7,378 bases of DNA, taken from the NCBI GenBank assembly GCA_024642765.1, contig JAHEAM010000188.1:1-7378 (forward strand), written 5' to 3'. The notes under the pieces were generated by a model, which was not told the DNA's origin, did not search any database, and saw nothing but the letters and a program-made list of their open reading frames with translations. The DNA comes from Planctomycetaceae bacterium. GTDB taxonomy: Bacteria; Planctomycetota; Planctomycetia; Pirellulales; Pirellulaceae. Shown piece by piece: positions 1-4,981 of this stretch (positions are counted from its first letter, which is position 1; the number at the start of each line of letters is the position of its first letter). Both the position numbers and the translations under genes were made by a program.

Positions 1-2
1 TT

Positions 3-164
3 CGCTACCGGATCGCGTTCGCATCCGTTTTATATTTGATCGCGCGGTCGCCTCCAGTGCCTTTCGGAAATAAATTTCTTGTGCGCAACGTGGATGAGGT
101 CGAACAAAATCACGAACAGAAACCTAAATTGGATTCGCCTGCCAATATTCGGTATCATCCATAG
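3..164 (+). CDS. possible C-terminal tail of a gene entering from upstream
   Basis: This frame is open from the left edge to a TAG at 162-164 (53 codons) and has no start codon that looks real. The deduced peptide opens with a short hydrophobic stretch (RIAFASVLYLIA) and ends in a polar, charged tail rich in E, Q, K and N (ending ANIRYHP), as a membrane protein with a cytoplasmic tail might. Another frame is also open from the edge, to a TAA at 71-73, and the minus strand is partly open too. An open run of this length is not strongly significant. I do not recognise it. Confidence 0.2.
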   Translation, partial: RYRIAFASVLYLIARSPPVPFGNKFLVRNVDEVEQNHEQKPKLDSPANIRYHP

Positions 165-452
165 TTTCTGGATCATCCGCAGGAAATCACCTTTTGGTCG
201 ATATTGGTATGAACTAACGGCTTCCAGGAGCAGTCGTTACGAAATATGTAGTGGTTCAGTGATTTGCCGATTGCATCGCTGGGTGCAGACACTAATGGTA
301 TAAGTTGGCGAGCGGGCTTGGCTTTAGAAGTGACTGACAACAGATGAAGTGTTGCCTGGCCCAACTTTGGCAATGGCTGCCTTGCTTGTTAAAATTCCAT
401 GCAAAACCAAGTGAGAGGGAATGTCGCTCGTCCAACAGAATGAGAGGCCTAA
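165..452. other. intergenic region with no convincing gene
   Basis: All three plus frames are interrupted, and the short minus-strand frames here have composition typical of antisense noise. No tRNA, strong hairpin terminator or clear promoter was seen. The last few bases (442-447, GAGAGG) are the ribosome binding site of the gene at 453. Confidence 0.5.
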
Positions 453-1022
453 ATGAACGATGAAGTACAGCCTGAAAATTTGCCATACGCCCGGGAACTT
501 ACGTCGCTGCCAATTTTTGCGCAAACGCTTGTCGCCTGTCGCTTGTCCCGCCGCGCAGTCCTCGCAAACTTGGATGGAATTGAAAGCGAAATTGCGCAAC
601 GCGTCTGCGACGTGATTGAGTCCATTACCGAGAAAGGCAAAGACGCATCCTACGACGAATCAGCTCTGAATGCGCTTGCTGGCATCCGAACTACAAGTAA
701 GAATAAGGCGGCACTGACTGCATTGCGATTAACGATTGATGCTGTCAGGCTTGCCCATTGCGCAACTGGTTATTCATCTACAGAGCGTGTTGCCGCCCTT
801 ATGAGGCAATGCATAGAAACGGTATGGACTGACCCTCATTTCGCTAGAATGCAAGTCGCAATAATTCTCAAAGGCGACATTGATCAGATCAAATTTGCCT
901 GTGCTGAGGTGAGCATCAACATTGACCAGGGCGTAAGTGATTATGTACTAAGTCGCCTGACTCCATGTCATGCACTTTCTGTTTTCGAACCACGTCGGCC
1001 TATTGAGGAAGAGTATCGATGA
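453..1022 (+). CDS. hypothetical protein, 189 residues
   Basis: The family is not recognised. The start ATG at 453 is preceded by GAGAGG at 442-447, five bases away, which supports it over later starts. The protein has no signal peptide or membrane segment. It appears mostly alpha-helical and mildly acidic at the N-terminus, with leucine/alanine-rich helices around residues 70-120 (for example ALNALAGIR and AALTALRLTIDAVRLAHC). The C-terminus is charged and proline-containing (EPRRPIEEEYR). No catalytic motif stands out. The stop TGA overlaps an ATG at 1019 in an ATGA arrangement, as in translationally coupled genes, but the frame opened there closes after 15 codons. The downstream partner therefore seems to be lost or broken. 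Codon use looks like real coding sequence; the function is unknown. Confidence 0.75.
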   Translation: MNDEVQPENLPYARELTSLPIFAQTLVACRLSRRAVLANLDGIESEIAQRVCDVIESITEKGKDASYDESALNALAGIRTTSKNKAALTALRLTIDAVRLAHCATGYSSTERVAALMRQCIETVWTDPHFARMQVAIILKGDIDQIKFACAEVSINIDQGVSDYVLSRLTPCHALSVFEPRRPIEEEYR

Positions 1023-1365
1023 GCTGGTTGACCATTTTGTTTCAGGCATCATGCGGATGCCACTAGCAGTGTTAGAAATGTTCGTGATTGCCAACGCATG
1101 TGTGAAGTAGTAACGCATTCCAAGATTGAACGAAATTTTGGTTACTTCGTCATCGGACTTTCCATACTCGGTGCCATTGATGGTTTCATTCTAGTCCACA
1201 GTGGTACAGCCAATTCGGCGTGACTTCAGCGGTGTGTTCATTGCACTGGCCATCGTTCTCATCTGCATCTCGGCGAGGCACTGCTACCGAAAATCGTCCA
1301 TTTCCGCATCGGCAACTCGTTGTTCGGCTTCGTTCGCAGCGCGGATAGCATCCATATCTGGATAA
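1019..1365 (+). pseudogene. possible decayed small membrane-protein gene(s)
   Basis: An ATG at 1019 overlaps the stop of the preceding gene but ends at TAG after 15 codons (MSWLTILFQASCGCH). A second frame from ATG 1098 to TGA 1221-1223 gives 41 residues with a clean hydrophobic helix (FGYFVIGLSILGAIDGFILV). A third frame continues immediately downstream with another hydrophobic helix (FSGVFIALAIVLICISARH) and runs to a TAA at 1363-1365. Two adjacent membrane-like helices in different frames suggest a two-helix membrane protein broken by a frameshift near 1210-1224. No good ribosome binding site precedes 1098. The 3' part of the third frame overlaps, antisense, the minus-strand gene that ends at 1284, so the true end of this remnant is probably near 1290. 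Chance hydrophobic reading remains possible. Confidence 0.35.
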
Positions 1366-1663
1366 GCTCCAGGTGGTAGAGGTGGCTCAATGATATAGAA
1401 GACTCGATTGAAATGCTGATTTCGCCACTGTTTGGATTTTCCTTGCGGATGTAATATCGGATCCGCCTATCTGAAAAACGTGGTCGCGACAACAAAGGCA
1501 TGGAAAGCTCCAAGCATGCGCCTTCCGGAGGAGCCGGGTAGCCGCTTCGTATCTCGACAATGCTGTTACCGGCGGCTAGTTCGGCTTGGACAAGATGCTG
1601 CAATCGAACTGGAAACTGCGATAGGGCTTTGATATGCTCTTCAGGAATCATGATGTAAAGCAT
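1284..1663 (-). pseudogene. planctomycete-type hypothetical protein, frameshifted
   Basis: The minus-strand frame from ATG 1663 (alternative ATG 1651) encodes a convincing N-terminus: a helical segment (LQHLVQAELAAGNSIVEI), then SGYPAPPEGACLELSMPLLS and RPRFSDRRIRYYIRK. That frame then runs on to poor sequence. Shifting by -1 near the AAAA run at 1437-1440 restores good coding, with RVFYIIEPPLPPGAYPDMDAIRAA in two parts: RVFYIIEPPLPPG, then AYPDMDAIRAANEAEQRVAD, ending DDFR and TAG at 1284-1286. From memory, this order (AELAAGN, PAPP-G, a proline-rich EPP segment, PDMDAIRAA) is typical of a short hypothetical family common in planctomycetes. The two halves together give about 125 residues, a believable full length. 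The frame break could be a true mutation or a base error. No canonical slippery heptamer is present, so programmed frameshifting is unlikely. The function is unknown. Confidence 0.7.
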
Positions 1664-1717
1664 AATATTGGTAGCGATCTCTGCTTGAACTAAAAACCAC
1701 GACCAAATTACGTTTGA

Positions 1718-1855
1718 CCGACTAGTTCATGCACATACACAAGAGGATTTCCCGAGGAATTCCGTTTGGCCCGCATTGCCGCCGCCATCGTCGGTGTCTT
1801 CCCGCTGGCTGTCGTAGTCGGCTGGATTTCGTGTTCTGTTTCCAATAACCGATGA
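1718..1855 (+). other. possible small membrane-helix remnant upstream of the membrane protein gene
   Basis: Between a TGA at 1715-1717 and a TGA at 1853-1855 one frame reads EEFRLARIAAAIVGVFPLAV followed by VVGWISCSVSNNR. This is a basic-flanked hydrophobic helix with good-looking codons, but the frame has no ATG; only a TTG inside it could serve as a start. It may be the remnant of a small membrane protein or of a longer gene. Evidence is weak, and the opposite strand is also open here. Confidence 0.2.
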
Positions 1856-1912
1856 AATGTTCCGCGGACATATTCGCTCCAAGTGCCATTTTGTCTTTAC
1901 ATTTGAGTCCAT

Positions 1913-2563
1913 ATGCGTTTGATTTATCGACTACTCGGGATTGTTCAATTGCTGGTCACCTGCGGCGTGATTGTGCTGCTGGAGTGGCGATTGTCGCTCG
2001 GCGTGGCCGTTGCGATCTTTGGGGGTGCGGTCATACTCGCAACGCTGGCTGGGGCGTTGCTCTTGCGATCGTCAGCGGTGGGGCAGTCGACCTGGCGAAA
2101 TGTAATGGCGAGCCGTTTACTGCCGTGGGCATGGATTGGAGGTTACGGCTCGATGACCCGGTTGTGCGTGGCCAACTCGCTCGGATCGATGCTCTTTGGA
2201 CTCGCCTGCTTCGTTGTCGCCCGTAACCTGCGACACAACGACTATTCGCTCGAACGTATCGGCGGGTGGACGATCGCGTGTGCGCTGACGTGGATCGTGC
2301 TCATCGGGATGGTACTGTTCCTGGTTCGTCAATACGGCAAGCGTTACTACGCAGGTGCTAGTGGGCTTCGAGATTTTTTGAAGCTGGTGTCCGCGCCCGC
2401 AGGCGCATTGGTGGCGAGTATCACGTTGGTAGTAACGGGCCTTCCGTTTGTCGCGTTCGTCGTGGCGGTGATTCCTATTGCGATTGTGCTCATTCCGATT
2501 GCTGGAATTTTGATAATAGTGCTCGGCGCGAAGATTTCTGGCAAGCCGATTCGGTGGAATTGA
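1913..2563 (+). CDS. polytopic membrane protein of unknown function, 216 residues
   Basis: About six hydrophobic segments can be seen, near residues 4-23, 29-51, 85-103, 119-138, 160-180 and 183-204. They are joined by short loops with positive charges (RLLPW, ARNLRHN, RQYGKRYY), so the protein should sit in the inner membrane. The last two segments are rich in V, I and P (VIPIAIVLIPIAG), and the C-terminus is short and basic (GKPIRWN). No conserved polar or metal-binding motif of a known transporter family was recognised. The start ATG 1913 has only a weak purine-rich upstream sequence (TTGAG near 1902-1906). The gene stands alone, with no close partner on its strand. GC-rich codons and strong third-position bias make it a real gene; antisense frames over it are shadows. 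Confidence 0.75.
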   Translation: MRLIYRLLGIVQLLVTCGVIVLLEWRLSLGVAVAIFGGAVILATLAGALLLRSSAVGQSTWRNVMASRLLPWAWIGGYGSMTRLCVANSLGSMLFGLACFVVARNLRHNDYSLERIGGWTIACALTWIVLIGMVLFLVRQYGKRYYAGASGLRDFLKLVSAPAGALVASITLVVTGLPFVAFVVAVIPIAIVLIPIAGILIIVLGAKISGKPIRWN

Positions 2564-2662
2564 GCCGCAGGCCAATTCGAAGGAGACGAGAAGAATTCGT
2601 CGCATAGAAACTCGCAGGTTCCCCAAGCAGCTTCCATTTCTCCAATTGTTAAAACTTGAAGA

Positions 2663-3271
2663 GTGGTCTCCCGCGGATTGATAATGCTCAGAGACAAAAC
2701 TTTAAGGAACCATTCAAGACCAGCATTAATGAGTCAAATATGTTTGGTTTGCTTCGCCCCGCGAAGGTTGTGGAGCGGTTGTTCTGAAAAAAGGATATCG
2801 GAAAATTGCGAGCCCTTTTTGACTGGCGACAAGTCAACACCGCAAACTGAACGCCATGCTCATGCAAATAACAGGCAACGTATCTTGGACCGCAACCCAT
2901 GTCACACGACGGGCGAACATTGCGCGCACGCCCGCGTCGAATCGATTGACCAATACCGAATCATTTCTGTAATTTTCATTTGTTTTGTCACAGAACGTCT
3001 TTTTAGTTGTATTGATGTTGAATCCAATAAATCAACCCTTTCGGTGAGAATCAAAATAAAAAAGGCTCGTCAGATTTCTTCCGCAATTTTCATTACGATG
3101 GATGTCTCAGTTCATCTCATCCAGGCATTAAGGCCATTTGAATGGCAACGCAAACAAAAGCTGGATCCTCTGAAAACAATGGAAATACTTAGGCATTACT
3201 ACAGTCAACATTCGCCATTTGAGGATGAGTTTTTCAACAAGCCTTTTGGCAACGGAAGTATTCAATATTGA
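2663..3271 (+). CDS. doubtful long open frame, 202 codons
   Basis: The frame starts with GTG and has no visible ribosome binding site. The translation is unusually rich in Arg, His, Cys and Ser in its first half (for example HAHANNRQRILDRNPCHTTG), which is not typical of real proteins. The second half is AT-rich and reads somewhat better, with a possible internal ATG at 3102 (MDVSVHLIQALRPFEWQRKQ) running to a TGA at 3269-3271. A 202-codon stop-free run is longer than expected by chance, so it may be a recently decayed or unusual gene, but no family is recognised. I would not treat it as established. Confidence 0.25.
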   Translation: MVSRGLIMLRDKTLRNHSRPALMSQICLVCFAPRRLWSGCSEKRISENCEPFLTGDKSTPQTERHAHANNRQRILDRNPCHTTGEHCAHARVESIDQYRIISVIFICFVTERLFSCIDVESNKSTLSVRIKIKKARQISSAIFITMDVSVHLIQALRPFEWQRKQKLDPLKTMEILRHYYSQHSPFEDEFFNKPFGNGSIQY

Positions 3272-3302
3272 ACAAGGAACTGCAAATGTCTTTTTTGGTT
3301 AG

Positions 3303-3476
3303 GTGCGCACAGGATTGATCAAGCAGGGCATGGCGCTCGTTCGGCCAAAAGTTTCGCGTTCGGACCAATTCAAATCGCAAGCAACGTTTTGCTCAGCCGA
3401 ACGCCCAATCTATACGTCGGGAATCAGCAACATACTCAAGGGCATCGATTCAACCACTCCGACTTATAGATTTTAA
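3303..3476 (+). CDS. doubtful small open frame, 57 residues
   Basis: This frame runs from GTG 3303 to TAA 3474-3476 and gives a basic, soluble-looking peptide (starts VRTGLIKQGMALVRPKVS, ends STTPTYRF). An ATG lies inside it at residue 10. There is no clear ribosome binding site and no recognised family. It could be a fragment of an older gene or chance. Confidence 0.15.
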   Translation: MRTGLIKQGMALVRPKVSRSDQFKSQATFCSAERPIYTSGISNILKGIDSTTPTYRF

Positions 3477-3504
3477 TAAGTTATTCTTCGATTATGGACC
3501 CGAA

Positions 3505-3642
3505 ATGCACGCGTACAAAGTTACTCAACGCTTGAGATTTGTATTCCTCTGCCTTGGGCCGTTTCTTGCGATCGTGCTCGTGGCACGCCGCCCGCTACGC
3601 TTGCCAGTTGTTCACGGCACAGGAAACCGCGATTCGTTTTGA
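3505..3642 (+). CDS. possible small membrane or signal-anchor peptide, 45 residues
   Basis: ATG 3505 to TGA 3640-3642 encodes a basic start (MHAYKVTQRLR), a hydrophobic helix (FVFLCLGPFLAIVLVA) and a basic tail (RRPLRLPVVHG). The result resembles a signal anchor or the N-terminus of an exported protein. Another frame continues downstream (EMPLPGNQRFIRPKDIRNAF, ending at TGA 3719-3721), so this may be the start of a longer gene now broken by a frameshift. There is no strong ribosome binding site. The position just ahead of two exported cysteine-rich genes makes it worth noting, but the call is weak. Confidence 0.25.
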   Translation: MHAYKVTQRLRFVFLCLGPFLAIVLVARRPLRLPVVHGTGNRDSF

Positions 3643-3717
3643 ATTCGAAATGCCATTACCTGGAAATCAACGATTCATACGGCCCAAGGACATCCGAAAT
3701 GCATTTGATAAAAAACA

Positions 3718-3746
3718 TTGACCCAGGATAACCAAACCGATATAAA
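3718..3746 (+). promoter_or_regulatory. sigma-70-like promoter for the cysteine-rich gene pair
   Basis: TTGACC at 3718-3723 matches the -35 consensus at five of six bases. TATAAA at 3741-3746 matches the -10 consensus at five of six, with an ideal 17-base spacer. Transcription would begin about seven bases after the -10 box, at or very near the ATG at 3753, predicting a leaderless or nearly leaderless mRNA. This fits the absence of a correctly spaced ribosome binding site: the only GGAG, at 3748-3751, is one base from the ATG. Confidence 0.5.
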
Positions 3747-3752
3747 TGGAGT

Positions 3753-4142
3753 ATGACTCAAATCCTACAGCGTCGATTCCCAATCCTAATTGTGTGTATC
3801 GCCCTCACTTTCCCTAGTCGATTGGCAGCAGGGGATTGCTGTTGCAACGGTGCAGAATCAGCTAGCACCAAATATTGCTGTTGCTCCGCTCCCGAGTCGA
3901 ACTGCCACGACCAAAACTGCAGCTTTGACCAATCAAGAGAATGTGATTGTGGCGTTCAGCAAGCTCCTTCATTTGTTGTAACAAAAACTGGTCAGATCGC
4001 CGGCGATTCCGCGACGCCCTATTTTTTACTTTTCCGATTTTCGCTTGACGATTATTTCGTCCGCTATCAAGAAACTTCAGATTTAGAATTCCGCTTGTCA
4101 AGCCGACGATTTCGAGCATTGATTTGCGTTTGGAACGAATAA
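3753..4142 (+). CDS. exported cysteine-rich protein, 129 residues
   Basis: The N-terminus is a signal peptide: a basic start (MTQILQRRF), a hydrophobic core (PILIVCIALTF) and a likely cleavage site near RLAAG-D (residues 23-28). The mature protein begins with a cysteine-rich region at residues 29-66 holding ten cysteines, including two CCC triplets (29-31, 42-44) and a CDC (64-66), plus one histidine. This is consistent with binding soft metals such as copper, zinc or cadmium outside the cytoplasm. The remaining 60 residues are ordinary and aromatic-rich (YFLLFRFSLDDYFVRY) and end in a basic tail (SSRRFRALICVWNE). I know no named family. It lies 51 bases ahead of a second exported cysteine-rich gene and shares with it a promoter and a downstream terminator. 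The start is chosen from the signal peptide and promoter position, not from a ribosome binding site. Metal binding is inference. Confidence 0.7.
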   Translation: MTQILQRRFPILIVCIALTFPSRLAAGDCCCNGAESASTKYCCCSAPESNCHDQNCSFDQSRECDCGVQQAPSFVVTKTGQIAGDSATPYFLLFRFSLDDYFVRYQETSDLEFRLSSRRFRALICVWNE

Positions 4143-4193
4143 ACCATTGAAAATTTGGTGTTTAAACATTCAAGTTTTTGATTGGAGATTCAA

Positions 4194-4523
4194 ATGATCA
4201 AGTTAATTTTCGCATGTTTCGCGTCGTTGTTTTTAGTTGGTACCGTGGCCATAAGTGCAACTCAAAAGAGCACCTCGCCCTGCGATTGTTGTGTTGAATG
4301 CGTCTGCGACAATTGTCAATGTGACACCGGCGAATGCAAATGCCAGGCAAATGGCGGATGCTGCGACCTGGAATGTTGCGATTGCTGCTCAGTTTGTACA
4401 TGTGACGACTGCCAGTGCAGCGATGCAGGTTGTTTTTGTGCCGATGGTTGCGATTGTTCTGGAGCCGAGAGCCAAAAGCAAAACGACGCTCAGAAATGTA
4501 GTAAGGCCTGTTGCAACAAATAG
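4194..4523 (+). CDS. exported metallothionein-like protein with duplicated cysteine array, 109 residues
   Basis: ATG 4194 has GGAG at 4184-4187, six bases upstream; a TTG at 4182 would overlap that site and is rejected. Residues 1-22 form a signal peptide (MIKLIFACFASLFLVGTVAI, cleavage likely after ISA). The mature part of about 87 residues has 26 cysteines, no histidine and one aromatic residue. Two units, residues 30-50 and 62-82, have nine cysteines each in identical register, offset by exactly 32 residues: pattern C-x-C-C-x2-C-x-C-x2-C-x-C-x4-C-x-C. Both contain CDCC and a C-D-[ND]-C-Q-C core. A CCDLECC linker joins them, and a Gln/Ser/Lys-rich tail ends KACCNK. High Cys, few aromatics and CxC/CC motifs are hallmarks of metallothioneins, but those are usually cytosolic. 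A role in periplasmic metal sequestration or thiol buffering is inferred. It does not resemble the SmtA/BmtA bacterial type, which has histidines. Confidence 0.8.
   Translation: MIKLIFACFASLFLVGTVAISATQKSTSPCDCCVECVCDNCQCDTGECKCQANGGCCDLECCDCCSVCTCDDCQCSDAGCFCADGCDCSGAESQKQNDAQKCSKACCNK
4281..4439 (+). repeat. 96-base coding tandem duplication in the cysteine-rich gene
   Basis: Codons for residues 30-50 (4281-4343) and 62-82 (4377-4439) encode the same nine-cysteine pattern with a 32-codon period. The amino acids between cysteines have diverged (VE/SV, DN/DD, DTGE/SDAG), as have many codons, while every cysteine is kept. This indicates an old duplication under selection for the cysteine spacing. 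Confidence 0.75.
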
Positions 4524-4562
4524 ACAAGTTGACGACCAATAGTCGTTACAAGTTATTGCGAG

Positions 4563-4596
4563 CCGAAGTTCTAGAAATGGAGCTTCGGTTTTTTTT
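4563..4596 (+). terminator. rho-independent terminator after the cysteine-rich gene pair
   Basis: CCGAAGTTC at 4563-4571 pairs with GAGCTTCGG at 4580-4588 as a nine-base-pair stem including one G-T pair, with an eight-base loop. It is followed directly by eight T residues at 4589-4596. It lies about 40 bases past the stop of the metallothionein-like gene and separates that unit from the acetate kinase region. Confidence 0.85.
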
Positions 4597-4662
4597 GAAC
4601 TGAGGCTCGCTAAGTTATTGTTCGCTGTGATTCCATAAGTCGAAAGATGGAATCAATTCAGA

Positions 4663-4893
4663 GTGGACACCTGGGGGCCTCCTGACATTGATGTTCAAAT
4701 GCTCCTTGCCGAATTGCAGTGTTGTGGAGTTCCTATCGCCGTCTGGAGCAACCAAACAATCCGGGAAACTACTTATCTCGTTTGCCGATACAATGACAGT
4801 TCCCGCATTGAGCAAGTCATCGGCGAACTTGAGGCAGCCAACACTGTGGGCATTAATACTGTCAAAACATTCTACCGTTTGGGATACATATAG
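4663..4893 (+). CDS. small hypothetical protein upstream of acetate kinase
   Basis: The frame from GTG 4663 (VDTWGPPDIDVQMLLAELQ...) to TAG 4891-4893 gives 76 residues. It has convincing codon use and a protein-like pattern: a hydrophobic segment (CCGVPIAVWS), a beta-like stretch (TTYLVCRY), a helix (SSRIEQVIGELEAAN) and a terminal FYRLGYI. It appears soluble, and the family is not recognised. GTG 4663 has no ribosome binding site, and an in-frame stop lies at 4636-4638. An internal ATG at 4699 is an alternative start. Another possibility is that the real start is ATG 4647 (MESIQSGHLG), joined to this frame by a one-base loss in the GGGGG run at 4673-4677; as read, that frame stops after 12 codons. 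The gene ends 88 bases before the acetate kinase gene, runs the same way, and could be cotranscribed with it. Confidence 0.5.
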   Translation: MDTWGPPDIDVQMLLAELQCCGVPIAVWSNQTIRETTYLVCRYNDSSRIEQVIGELEAANTVGINTVKTFYRLGYI

Positions 4894-4971
4894 GAATCTT
4901 GATTTAGATTGTCGCGCACTACTAACATCGACCGATCCTGTTGCGAAATGATATACGCCTAACGCTTTTTC

Positions 4972-4976
4972 GGAGG
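4972..4976 (+). promoter_or_regulatory. strong ribosome binding site of the acetate kinase gene
   Basis: GGAGG, five bases ahead of ATG 4982, is the best Shine-Dalgarno sequence in the window. It fixes the start of the acetate kinase gene, including its short N-terminal extension. Confidence 0.85.
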
Positions 4977-4981
4977 TAACG

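Larger units (their letters stand above)
2564..3504. other. gene-poor region, about 0.9 kb
   Basis: No confident gene lies here. A GTG-initiated frame at 2663-3271 and a GTG-initiated frame at 3303-3476 are listed separately with low confidence. Composition becomes AT-rich from about 2940. A good purine-rich site (AAGGA) precedes an ATG at 3286, but that frame closes after about ten codons (MSFLVRCAQD). No intact transposase, terminal inverted repeats or terminator were seen. The impression is of degraded or former coding DNA. Confidence 0.45.

Noticed and set aside
1420..1450. Programmed -1 ribosomal frameshift in the minus-strand gene
   Set aside because: The break lies near GGAAAATCC, which is not a canonical X-XXY-YYZ slippery site in the starting frame, and no strong downstream stem-loop was seen. 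Mutation or base error is simpler.
2590..2606. GACGA...TCGTC hairpin after the membrane protein gene as a terminator
   Set aside because: The five-pair stem is weak and no T run follows.
2117..2697. Long minus-strand frames opposite the membrane protein gene
   Set aside because: Composition is Arg/His/Asn-rich and typical of the antisense of hydrophobic coding sequence. The plus-strand frame has clear membrane segments and codon bias.
3461..3482. AT-rich hairpin ACTTAT...ATAAGT as a terminator
   Set aside because: The stem is only six A/T-rich pairs and is not followed by a proper T tract. No convincing gene ends just upstream.
4194..4220. Lipoprotein signal at Cys8 of the metallothionein-like protein
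   Set aside because: The preceding residues IFA do not fit a good lipobox, and the N-terminal region before Cys8 is too short for a hydrophobic signal core. A type I signal peptide fits better.
4198..4542. Antisense and +1-frame open reading frames over the cysteine-rich gene (4198-4539 minus, 4255-4542 plus)
   Set aside because: They are shadows produced by the repetitive TGC/TGT/GAT codons of the real gene. They have no ribosome binding site, and their translations are low-complexity His/Arg- or Ala-rich.
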